A DNA stretch of 41,220 nt, taken from Desulfosarcina cetonica JCM 12296. Its GTDB lineage: Bacteria > Desulfobacterota > Desulfobacteria > Desulfobacterales > Desulfosarcinaceae. Below are positions 18,457 to 27,619 of this stretch, piece by piece; positions within the stretch are counted from its first letter, which is position 1, and each line of letters starts with the position of its first letter. The DNA lies in assembly GCF_001311845.1 (NCBI RefSeq), contig NZ_BBCC01000036.1:1-41220 (forward strand), read 5' to 3'. The notes beneath the pieces are model-generated. The model was not told the DNA's origin. It did not search any database and saw only the letters and a program-made list of their open reading frames with translations. Position numbers and translations under genes: made by a program.

Positions 18457-20766
18457 CGGGACAGGCTTTCAGCGGATTCCATCTTGACCCGCTCGCCGTC
18501 GAGGACGCGGCGGACCAGGGGGAGCATGTCATGGGTGGAAAAGGGCTTCATGATCAAGGCCCGGATACCTAACGCGGTGGCTGTGTCGGCGTCGATTTTT
18601 TTACTGTAGCCGGTACACAGGACGACCGGTATGTCCGGTCGAATGGCCAGCACCTCGGCGGCCAATCGGTCGCCGGTCAGATTGGGCATGGTCATATCGG
18701 TAAGTACCAGATCGAAGGCCTGGGGTTTGTTTTTGAACAGGTTCAGGGCCTCGATACTGCTGGTGCGAATCGTGACACGATAGCCTTACGTTCCAGCATC
18801 CTGGCGCCCACGCGGGCAATCACCAGCTCATCGTCAACGATCAGAATGTGCTCTGTCCCGCCCGGCAGATGTTCGGCCAAGGCGGGTTTCTCAGGAATGT
18901 CCGGGTTTTCGATACACGGCAGGAAAACCTTGAAGCAGCTGCCTTGACCGGGTGTGCTGGTCACCTGAATGTCGCCGCCATAACCACTGATGATACCGTG
19001 TACCACGGCCAGTCCCAAGCCTGTGCCTTCGCCGACATCCTTTGTGGTGAAATAGGGCTCGAAAATCGATCCCATCTCTTCGGCCGGGATCCCGCAACCG
19101 GTATCGGAGATGGCGAGTACCCCATACCGCCCGGCCTTGAGCGGATCCATGAGGCCCTCGATGCCGGCTTCCAGGAGAACGTCGCCGATGGTGATGGTCA
19201 GGTCACCGCCACGCGCTTCATGGCATGGACCGCATTGGTGCACAGGTTCATGCAAACCTGGTGAATCCGGGTGGGGTCGGCCAGCACGGTGACCTCACTT
19301 TCCACGGTCAGACGGATGGCGATGGTTGCGGGTACTGTTGCGCGCAAGAGTTTGGCCACTTCCCTGACAATACTGCCAAGGTTGAACGGTTCGGCGCGTT
19401 CCTCCGTCTGATGGGCGAATGCCAGGATCTGGTTGACCAGGTCGCGGGCGCGCATGCCCGAGATGCGGATTTCCTTGAGGTAATCCTCCAGGGGCGAGCC
19501 CTTCTCCACCTCGTCGAGGGCCAGTTCGGCAAAGCCGATCGTCGAGGTCAGGATGTTGTTGAAGTCGTGGGCAATGCCGCCGGCCAGGGTGCCGATGGCC
19601 TCCATTTTCTGGGATTGCCGCAGGCGGGTCTCGATTTCGATCTCCTTGCTGATATCCCGTTTGACCGCGACATAGTGGGTGATCTGCCCGCTTTCGGCGA
19701 TCACCGGGGAGATGGTCGCCTCCTCGGTGAAAAACTCCCCGTTTTTTCGTCGGTTGACGATGCGGCCGCTCCACACGCGGCCCTGGGTCAGCGTTTGCCA
19801 CATGGCGTGATAAAAGGCGTCGTCCTGCCGGCCGCTTTTGAGGATGCGTGAGCTTTTTCCCACGGCTTCGGCCCGGGAATAGCCGGTGGTGGTCTCGAAA
19901 CCCGGGTTGACATACTGGATGCATCCTTCCCGGTCCGTGATGACGATGGCCTCGGGACTTTGCGCGATGGCCGTGAAGAGCAAGGTGCGTTGCTCCTCGG
20001 CGGATACCTGGTCGGTGACATCCGTGGCCACGCCTAGCACGCAGCGCGGATGGCCGGGAAGACGGATGGGGATCGTGGCGGTGCGCAGCCAGTGCACCGT
20101 TCCGTCTTTTCGGATGAAGTTTTCCTTGGCGACGGTCAAGGGCTGCTGGCGGTCAAGGACCTCGGCGTCATGACGGCATAAAGATTGGACATCGGCGACG
20201 TGGAGGCCGGCCCGTTCGGCCAGTTCCATGTCCGTTCGGCCGACCATCTCCTTTTCCGGCATCCCGTAGAGATCGGCGATGGTTTGATTGGCCAGCAGGT
20301 AGGCCCCCCGGTGATCCTTCACAGAGACATAGTTGGGGCTGGCATTGAGGACGGTTTTCATGGTTTGTTCGCTCTGGCGCAGCTGCTTCTCGGCATTTTT
20401 ATGCGCGGTCAGGTCCCTGAAGATGGCGACGATTTCTCCGGTGCCGAGGCGGCAGACGTAGTTCTCCACCCACAACCGGATCTTTCCGTCCTTGTAGCGG
20501 GTGATCGGATGCTGCCGCGGATGGCCGGTGTGCCAGACGGATCGGAAGACATCCAACAGCCCCATTTGGACGATTCCCGGAAACACCGCCTGGACGCTGC
20601 GTCCCACCACTGCCGTGGCATTCACCTGAACCAGTCTGGCGCCTGCGGGATTGACGCCCTGGATAATGAAATCCGCACCGTTGTCGGATGCCCGGTAGAT
20701 GGCGACGCCATCATGCATGTTCATGAACAATTCCCGGAAGCGTTCTTCAACAACGATATCCTTCAT
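18453..20766 (-). CDS. Soluble hybrid kinase: PAS-PAS-PAS-HisKA-HATPase-receiver; frameshifts near 18785 and 19213
   Basis: A predicted 771-residue cytoplasmic hybrid kinase with three PAS domains (starting RFRELFMNMHDGVAIYR, MKTVLNASPNYVSVKDH and LLFTAIAQSPEAIVITD). The third is of the diguanylate-cyclase/NifL-like type, with NPGFETTTGYSRAEA. HisKA follows (GGIAHDFNNILTST), then a HATPase (NLCTNAVHAM, GTGLGLAVVHGII) and a receiver (ILIVDDELVIARVGARML; phospho-acceptor D in LVLTDMTMPN; MKPFSTHDM). Two missing bases split the gene: one near 19213 inside the HATPase (AVHAMKR joined to GGDLTITIG), one near 18785 in the receiver (a G run, giving LERKGYRVTIR). With both restored, 2316 nt read through. 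The ribosome site aggaa precedes ATG 20766. It is coupled to the regulator at 18028. Confidence 0.88.
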
Positions 20767-20853
20767 GGATTCCTCATGGACGCATCCCGCGGCGGATGGG
20801 GCAGGGTGAATTGGATTTTCATGGAGAAATGGATCCTCCCCATAGCCCAGGGG

Positions 20854-21360
20854 CTATTCTTCAATAACCAGATAGCCTTCCGCATCCCGTTCGACCCGCG
20901 TGATGCCCGGATGTTTTCTTTCCAGCGCCTTCAGGATGGCATCCCGGCTGCGAATTTTCTGCAGGAGACGATCTCGCTCGGTGGCCAGGTCGATGGCTTC
21001 CAGGGCGCGTTGGATCGTGATTTTGAGGTCGGTATCATCCCATGGCTTTTGAATGAATTTGTAAACCCCGGCCTCGTTGATCGCCTGGATGGCGACCTGC
21101 ATTTCCGCCTGACCGGTGAGCATGATCGTCAGGATGTGCGGGTAGCGTGTTTTGACGGTTCTCAGAAAATCCAGTCCGTTCATCCCGGGCATGTTGTAAT
21201 CGCTGATCACCAGACTGACTTCACGGGCTTCGAGCAGATTGAGCCCTTCCTCACCGCCGCCTGCGGTCATCAGGGTGTAGGGCGCCTTACGCAGGACGCG
21301 CTGGAAGGCTTTGAGAACGTGGGGTTCGTCATCCACCATCAGGATTGCGTGTTGGGCCAT
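20854..21360 (-). CDS. Response regulator with short C-terminal helical tail
   Basis: A 168-residue protein: receiver (ILMVDDEPHVLKAFQRVL; phospho-acceptor D in LVISDYNMPGMNG; IMLTGQ switch; IQKPWDDTDLKITI) followed by a helical tail ending in HPGITRVERDAEGYLVIEE. That tail motif recurs at the C-termini of other regulators in such bacteria as far as I recall, but its function is unknown to me. The KPW motif places it with receivers that pair with HD-GYP and HDOD outputs. ATG 21360 with an upstream aaagga is preferred over the 7-residue longer start at 21381. It follows the GspE-like ATPase gene by about 40 bp and closes the upstream cluster. Confidence 0.88.
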   Translation of the reverse strand: MAQHAILMVDDEPHVLKAFQRVLRKAPYTLMTAGGGEEGLNLLEAREVSLVISDYNMPGMNGLDFLRTVKTRYPHILTIMLTGQAEMQVAIQAINEAGVYKFIQKPWDDTDLKITIQRALEAIDLATERDRLLQKIRSRDAILKALERKHPGITRVERDAEGYLVIEE

Positions 21361-21400
21361 GTTCGATGGGTTCCTTTCCAAAAATGGCGAATTGCCACGG

Positions 21401-23843
21401 TTATGAGAAACATTGGGTTGGCGGTGGGTCTGCCTCGCCGTCGGCCTGGGTGGGGATGCCGCACTTGGGGCAATGGTGCCAGTCCCGGGCCAGCAGCTGG
21501 CAGCACTGCCGACAGCGTTTAATCAGTTCCTTGCCGCAATACGGACAGAAATGGTGACGTTGTTCCATCAGGCTATTGCAATGAACACAGGTGATTTGGG
21601 TTGTGTTTTGGGGTCCGAAGACGCGCAGAACTTCCTCACAGGTGGTGATTCCTTCGCTGATCTTTTGAAGGGCGTCGTCCAAGAGGGTGGTCATGCCGGT
21701 CAGTCGGGTGGCGTGCAGCAGTTCGGACTCCGCGGCCCCCTGGTGGATCATGCGCTTGATTTCGTTGTCGACCTGGAAAATTTCGTAAACACCGATGCGT
21801 CCCCGGTAGCCGCTGCCGTTGCAGTCGTCGCAGCCGGTGCCGCGAAAGGCGCTGAAATCCGGATCGATGATATTCAACGCCTGGCGGATTTCTTCATCCG
21901 GTTGATCAACCGTGCGGCAGGTCGGACAGATGCAGCGCACCAGCCGCTGGGCGATGATTCCGATCAGGCGTCGGAGATCACGTAGGACGCCAGCCCCATG
22001 TCCCTCAGGCGCGTGATGGCGGCGATGCTGGAATTGGTGTGCAGGGTCGACAGCACCAGGTGGCCGGTAAGGGCCGCGTTGAATGCCACCTCGGCGGTTT
22101 CGTGGTCCCGGATTTCACCGAGCATGATCACATTGGGATCCTGGCGCAGAATCGCCCGCAGCACGTTGGAAAAGGAGAGGCCGATCTTGTCGCGCACGTT
22201 CACCTGTTCGGCCATGTTCATGTAATACTCCACCGGGTCCTCGATGGTGGTGAAGTTCTTGGTGATCTTGGCGCCTTTGCGCAGCATGCCATACAGGGTC
22301 GTGGTTTTGCCGCTGCCGGTGGGACCGGTGGCCAGGAGGATGCCCTGGGGGCGTTCGATGAATCGGCTGACCGTCGTCAGGTCACGACCGCTGAAACCCA
22401 ACTCTTCGATCTCCCGGCTGGCCGCGTTCTTGTCCAGGATACGCAGGACCACCTTTTCACCGTTGATCGTGGGCAGGGTCGAGATGCGCATATCCACCAT
22501 GCGGGTCGAGGATTTGACCGTGATGCGGCCGTCCTGGGGCCGACGGCGTTCGGCGATGTCCAGGTCGCTCATGACCTTGATGCGTGAGACGATCGCCAGA
22601 AGCATATTCTGGGGGATGTGCAGTTTATCCACCAAAAGATCGTCGATGCGGTAGCGGACCATGACGAATTTGGTTTTGGGTTCGATGTGCACATCCGAGG
22701 CGCCATGCCGCAGGGCATCGGAAATGATCGCATTGACAATCCGGATGGCCGGTGGCTTGTCCTTGGCGCGCATCAGCTCCTCGATGTCGGAGGCTCGTCG
22801 GTCTCATCGAGGATGATTTCGATCTGTTCGGTCGGGTCGCTCAGATCGATCTCCGAAAGCGCGATTTCGAAGCTTTCCGCCTCTCCGTAGGTCTCCTTGA
22901 TTTTTTCGAGAATTTCCCGACGGCTGGCCACCACCGGTTGGATCGGCATGCCGGTGATGAAGGTCAGGTCATCGATCTTGTTCTGATCCGTGGGATCGGC
23001 CATGACCACGATGAGTTTCTGGTCGCTGCGCTTGAGCGGCATCAGGATGTTCTGCTCGCAGATTTCCCGGGGAACCAGTGCCGCCAGGGCTTCGGGAACA
23101 CTGAACTCGGCCGGCGACACCCGGTTGATGTCCGTGTGGTGTTCGATGGCGGCGATGATGGCCTTTTCGGACGCAGCACCGATATTCACCAGGATTTTGG
23201 GCAGGATGCCGCTGGATTTGGCCTGGATGGACAAAGCTTTTTCCAGCACCGCCCCGTCGATCAGGCCCGCCTTGACCAGGATGTTGCCCAATTGGCTGTG
23301 GTGTGTGTTGATGAACCGGCTGAGCCGCTTGAGCTCCTTTTGCTGATTTTCGGCCTGTTGTTTCAGGGATGTGTTTTCGCGAATCAGATCATACTGTTCG
23401 AGCGCCAGGCTCACGGTAAGGCGCAGGTCGTCGTCGTTCCAGGGCTTGGTGATGAATTTGTAAACGGCACCTTCATTGACGGCCCCCATGACCGCGTCGG
23501 TATCGGCGTAACCGGTCAGCATGATGCGGATGGTTTTGGGGTATTTGGCCTTGATCTGCTTGAGCAGTTCGGTCCCGGTCATGCCGGGCATGCGATGGTC
23601 GGAGATGATGACATGCACGGGCTGATGCTTGTCCAAAAGGGCCAGGGCCTCGGGTCCCGAACCGGCCGTGATGACTTCGTAGTTTTCGTGCCGGAAGATG
23701 CGGCGCATGGATTTGAGGACATTGATTTCGTCATCGACGAACAGGATCCGATAGGCCTGGGGCGCTTCCGACGGATCTGCCACAGCGGCCGTGGTATCCG
23801 TGGCGGTGCTGCTGTCCAGAAAAAGATTGGCAAATCGTGACAT
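21401..23843 (-). CDS. Receiver-MshEN-GspE/PilB ATPase with C-terminal zinc ribbons; frameshifts near 21968 and 22791
   Basis: A predicted 814-residue fusion. Receiver, residues about 30-150 (ILFVDDEINVLKSMRRIF; D in VIISDHRMPGMTG; TKPWNDDDLRL). Then an MshEN/T2SSE_N-like segment with QLGNILVKAGLIDGAVLEKA and ALSIQ, close to the c-di-GMP-binding pattern [R/N]LGxxL...L..AL..Q. Then a type II secretion/type IV pilus ATPase: Walker A GPTGSGKTTTLY, Asp box TIEDPVEY, Walker B VIMLGEIRDHETAE, His box LVLSTLHTNS, and the four-cysteine metal site CICPTC...GCDDC. The last ~60 residues add four CxxC pairs (CVHC, CPYC, CRQC, CPKC), that is, double zinc ribbons. One missing base at each indel restores 2445 nt. 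No pilin, GspF or secretin gene is nearby. It likely powers or regulates a remote pilus or secretion machine under phosphorylation control. Confidence 0.88.
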
Positions 23844-23854
23844 GGCTGTGGATG

Positions 23855-25251
23855 CTACTTTCCAAGGGTCGCCGGAGCGCTGCCGGGAATGGGCTCAGCG
23901 GTTGCCGAGACACCGTCGGTGACGGGAATCCGAATGGTGAACGTGCTGCCCCTGTCGGGCGCGCTTTCGACCCCAATGGTTCCGCCAAGGGATTTGACGC
24001 TGTTGTAGGCGTGGAAAAGCCCCAGGCCGGTGCCGTCACCGACCTCCCGGGTGGTGAAAAAGGGATCGAAGATGTTGGCTTGGTCGTCTTCGGCGATTCC
24101 GACCCCCGTATCCGTTACCGCGACCACCACATGATTGCCGTCTTCAGCGGTCCGGAGGGTGACGGATCCCTGGTGGCCGACGGCCTGGATGGCGTTTTTC
24201 AGAATATTGAAAAAGACGTAGTTGATTTCCCGCAAGTGGCAGGTGATTTCGGGAATGTCGCCATACTCACGATGCACGTTCACTCCCGGCTGCACGTGGC
24301 TGGACAGCATTGCCAGGGTGGTGTCCAGACAGGTGTTGAAATTGACGCTTTCGGTCCGTTCAATGCTGGGATGGGCAAAGTCTCTCAGGTTTTCGACGAT
24401 GATGTTGACCCGTTTGGCACCATCCAGGGATTCCTCGATCAGGCTTTGGGTGTCTTCGATGACGAAATCCAGATCCATTTCCCGGATCAGCTGGGTGATG
24501 GCCGTTAGCTGGGTTTTGATCTGGGACGCCGCCGCGGTACCCGTTTGACCGATGAGAAGATCGGCCAGTTTGCGATAACGGGTGATTAAAAGGACCAGCT
24601 CCGCCGTGCTGCCCTTGAGCGTGTTCAGGTTGCTGATGATAAATCCGATGGGGTTGTTGATTTCATGGGCCATGCCCGCTGCCAGTTGGCCGATGGCAGC
24701 CATTTTCTCCTGCTGGAACAGAACCAGTTGGGTGTTGCGGATCTCACGGGTCTTCTTCTCCACCTCGATCTCCAGATCCGTTGCCAACCGTCGGTAGCGT
24801 GCTTCTGAAAGGGCCAGCTGGTCGGCCTTTTCCTTGAGTGCGATGTAGGATTCGTTGACCACCTGACCATGCAGGCCGGCAGTCATGCGGTTGCGGTAGG
24901 TGAGATCCATGATTTGGACGATCCACCTGGCGGTGAATCGTGCCAACCGTTCCAGCCGTGTGATTTCGGCCGTGCTCTCCGCCGGCGCGGTGAGCCGCAG
25001 GCGGCCGATCACTTCCATTTCGTGGATCAGGTCAATCCGGACCGCAAGCGTCGGTTGGCCGTTTTTTTCCGTGTCGCGCCGTCGCCATCGGCAGGGTAGT
25101 AGACCTTGCCATCAGGATACAGGATCGAAGCCGCCGCCCGGCCATTGATGTCGGCCAGAAGCACCTTTGCCAAGGATAGCGGAAACAATTCGGCCAGGCT
25201 GTATTCGCGGTCGAATTCACCCATATCGATATGCTCATTCATGGTTGTCAT
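23855..25251 (-). CDS. Cytoplasmic histidine kinase coupled to the GTPase gene; frameshift in a T7 run at 25062-25068
   Basis: A predicted 465-residue soluble kinase. Residues 1 to about 110 are a small domain of unknown identity (AELFPLSLAKVLLADINGRA, then GQPTLAVRIDLIHEMEVIG and LARFTARWIVQIMDL). A coiled coil follows, with the H-box AIGQLAAGMAHEINNPIGF. Next comes the long helical insertion (SNLNTLKGSTAELVLL) seen in this HisKA subclass, then a HATPase (NILKNAIQAV, DTGVGIAEDD, GTGLGLFHAYN). The reading frame is restored by adding one A to a homopolymer on the coding strand. The start overlaps the stop of the MglA-like GTPase by 4 bp (ATGA), and the GspE-like gene follows 11 bp on. It is the only kinase of the long minus-strand run without its own receiver, so it may phosphorylate several of the free receivers around it. 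Confidence 0.87.
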
Positions 25252-25904
25252 GAAGTCACCGCCTTCGGCACCACCGCGGCAAAATGTTCGGGCAGGATAT
25301 CATGCCGCGCTTTCAGTTCGAAACGCCGATCGAGGTCAATGTAGACCGCTTCGATCAGACGCATGAAGGTCTCCAGAACGCCGTTACCGGTCAATGCCGA
25401 ACTGAACGTCACCGGCAGCCCCGTGGGTGCCCAGCGCTGCTGAATTTCCGCCTCGCTGATGATATCGGGGAGATCGCGCTTGTTGAATTGCACCACCAGG
25501 GGGAGCCGATCGAAATCGAGCCCGACACGAGCGGCGTTTTTCTCCAGGTTGTCGAAACTCTGGAAGTTGCTCATCGCCTGGCTGGTCTGCGAGTCGGCCA
25601 CGAAGACCACGCCGTCGGCCCGTGAAAGAACCGCCTTGCGGGTGGCGTCATGGGCAACCTGGCCGGGAACCGTGAAAAGTTTGAATTTGACCGTGAATCC
25701 TTGCCGGGTCCGGATCAGAAGCGGCAGCAGATCGAAAAAAAGAGTCCGGTCTCCCTTGGTTTCAAAGGTCATCAGCTCGCCGCAACGGCCGGTCTCCATC
25801 AGGTCGTGCAGACGCATGAGGTTGGTGGTCTTGCCACTCAAGGCCGGACCGTAATAGACGATTTTGACGATCAGTCTGCCGCTTTGCGGGATGAATTCGG
25901 CCAT
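25248..25904 (-). CDS. MglA-like small Ras-superfamily GTPase
   Basis: A 218-residue GTPase. P-loop YYGPALSGKTTNL (GxxxxGKT), switch II FTVPGQV in place of the usual DxxG (the MglA/SR-beta-like form TxPGQ), G4 NKRDLP, and a plausible G5 around SSALTGNG. The family member MglA of Myxococcus xanthus sets cell polarity and controls type IV pili and gliding. The C-terminal extension (FELKARHDILPEHFAAV) is not part of the core fold. ATG 25904 with an upstream ggaggg is chosen over the longer frame from 25940. No MglB/roadblock GAP gene is recognisable beside it; the coupled kinase N-terminus is a candidate partner. Overlap with the kinase and proximity to a PilB-like ATPase suggest pilus or motility control. 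Confidence 0.9.
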   Translation of the reverse strand: MAEFIPQSGRLIVKIVYYGPALSGKTTNLMRLHDLMETGRCGELMTFETKGDRTLFFDLLPLLIRTRQGFTVKFKLFTVPGQVAHDATRKAVLSRADGVVFVADSQTSQAMSNFQSFDNLEKNAARVGLDFDRLPLVVQFNKRDLPDIISEAEIQQRWAPTGLPVTFSSALTGNGVLETFMRLIEAVYIDLDRRFELKARHDILPEHFAAVVPKAVTS

Positions 25905-25918
25905 GGCTTTTGCCCTCC

Positions 25919-26758
25919 TCAACCCACGGGTGTATGACATACCGGGGAAAGGGCCATGATCACCCCTCGCCCTCGGTAGCGACCGGTAAGGGGAATAAGT
26001 TCCAGATCGAAGGCGCTGCCATCCTTGCTGCGGGCGGAGATGCTGCGCTTTTCAAGCGCTTGGAGGCATTCCCCCAGGCTGGTCTCGACACCGTCGTCAA
26101 AACTCTCCCCGATGCCGCTGCCAATGGCCGGACATCGATCCGACCCCATTTGCTGGCGGGCGGCCTTGTTGACCATGACGACCAGCATTTCCGAACTGAT
26201 GCCCAGAATCGGCAGCGGCAGCTCCTCGAGAATGGCATGGGATACCTGCAGGGCCTGGTTTTGGATTTTGAGCGAATGGGTCCGCTCCTGGACGATCGAT
26301 TCAAGGTTCTCGTTCATCTGCTTCAGTTCTTCATTTTGCTGGTAGAGTTGGTCGTGCAGGGCTTTGTTGGCCTGGATCAAATCGTATTGTTCCAGCGCCT
26401 GACGGATTTCCAACTTCAGGTTGTGGTCATTCCAGGGCTTCAGAAAAAATTTATAGATATGGCCTTCGTTGATCGCCTCGGTGATGGTGTCCACATCGGT
26501 GTAACCGGTGAGGATGATGCGCAGGATGTTGGGATAGCGTTCGCGGACCTGTTTGAGGAATTCCGTACCGTTCATTTCAGGCATGCGCTGGTCGGAGACC
26601 ACCACATGGACTTCATTTGCAGCCAGAATGTCGAGTCCTTCGCGGCCGCTGCTGCCGGTCAGCAGACGATAGTTTTCCTTGCGCAGAAGCCGTTTCAGGG
26701 CATTGAGGATATTCGGTTCGTCATCAATGCAGAGCACGGCGTGTGTGGGCGTTTGCAT
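25919..26758 (-). CDS. Response regulator: receiver-coiled coil-PAS-like
   Basis: A 279-residue protein. The receiver (VLCIDDEPNILNALKRLL; phospho-acceptor D in VVVSDQRMPEMNG; IILTGYTDVDT; LKPWNDHNLKLEI) is followed by a coiled coil (about 130-178). The C-terminal domain of about 100 residues begins AILEELPLPILGISSEMLVV and contains SISARSKDGSAFDLELIPL, which fits a PAS fold. There is no kinase or DNA-binding domain. It is placed between the HDOD gene and the GTPase gene with tight spacing, so probably belongs to one transcript. It may act as an adaptor that brings a sensed cue and a phosphorylation signal together for the GTPase or ATPase (inference). Confidence 0.87.
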   Translation of the reverse strand: MQTPTHAVLCIDDEPNILNALKRLLRKENYRLLTGSSGREGLDILAANEVHVVVSDQRMPEMNGTEFLKQVRERYPNILRIILTGYTDVDTITEAINEGHIYKFFLKPWNDHNLKLEIRQALEQYDLIQANKALHDQLYQQNEELKQMNENLESIVQERTHSLKIQNQALQVSHAILEELPLPILGISSEMLVVMVNKAARQQMGSDRCPAIGSGIGESFDDGVETSLGECLQALEKRSISARSKDGSAFDLELIPLTGRYRGRGVIMALSPVCHTPVG

Positions 26759-26764
26759 GGGATT

Positions 26765-27619
26765 TCAGCCTTGTTTGAAAAATTGGGTGGCATGATCGAT
26801 TTCGGACCTAAGGGCCGGAAACCACGCGGCGGAGTCTTTGAGCAGCGCCACCATGGGTGCTTTGATGGCCGGCGGCAGCGTGTCGGTATCCAACTGGTAA
26901 CCGACCCGACCCTCCATCAGGTTCACCAGGATATCGGCCACACGGACCAGACCGGCTACCGGTGGTGTATCCGCCCGATGGACCGCGTGGTGGTGGCCCT
27001 GAATCGACTTCTCCAGCATTTCCGGAAGCATCCAGCGCTTGGCGAGGTGGCTGCCGATGCGGGTGTGGGGCCAACTGTCCAGCGCTTGTTCCGCTGCGAA
27101 AAAGGTTATTCGGTCGGTCTGGATACGTTCCAGGATGGCGCTGAAGCGATCGGGGAAACTGTTGATCAACACCACCTTGCCGATGTCATGGACCAAACCG
27201 GCCGTAAACGCTTCTTCGGCCAAGGCCAGGCGGGTACGGTCGGCCAGGTGACGGCACATGACGGCGACGCCGATGGCATGAGACCAGAACGTGGTGATAT
27301 CGAAACCCTTAAACGCGTTTTTCAGCGTGAGGGCATCAATGACGCTGATGGTCACCACGGCACTTTGCACGGTGCCGTAGCCGAGCAGGGTGATGGCATG
27401 ACGCAGGCTACTGACCCGGTTCTTGAGCCCGAAGAAAGAGGAGTTGACCAGCCGCAGGATTCTCAGAACCATGGATGGATCACGTTCCAGAACCGTTACA
27501 AGCCGTTCGATGGGCGTCTCGATATCCTGCAGCATCCGGTTGATTTCCATGGCCACGGTGGGCAGGGTCGGCAGGTTGGTGAGGGCTTCCACCTTCCGTA
27601 TCATCTGCTCCCGGTTCAA
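26765..27619 (-). CDS. Stand-alone HDOD-domain protein (TTG start)
   Basis: A 284-residue HDOD protein (LPTLPTVAMEINRMLQD, ERDPSMVLRILRLVNSSFFG, LRHAITLLGYGTVQSAVVT, AGLVHDIGKVVLINSFP). HDOD is the HD-related, usually non-catalytic domain used as a signalling scaffold. Here the HDIGK stretch keeps an HD pair, so activity is not excluded. The start is TTG 27617-27619, supported by a consensus ggaggt five bases upstream; the next ATG is at 27604. It overlaps the corrected stop of the RR-HD-GYP gene (TTGA). It has no receiver of its own and lies between two receiver proteins, so it may be a shared output partner. Confidence 0.88.
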   Translation of the reverse strand: MNREQMIRKVEALTNLPTLPTVAMEINRMLQDIETPIERLVTVLERDPSMVLRILRLVNSSFFGLKNRVSSLRHAITLLGYGTVQSAVVTISVIDALTLKNAFKGFDITTFWSHAIGVAVMCRHLADRTRLALAEEAFTAGLVHDIGKVVLINSFPDRFSAILERIQTDRITFFAAEQALDSWPHTRIGSHLAKRWMLPEMLEKSIQGHHHAVHRADTPPVAGLVRVADILVNLMEGRVGYQLDTDTLPPAIKAPMVALLKDSAAWFPALRSEIDHATQFFKQG

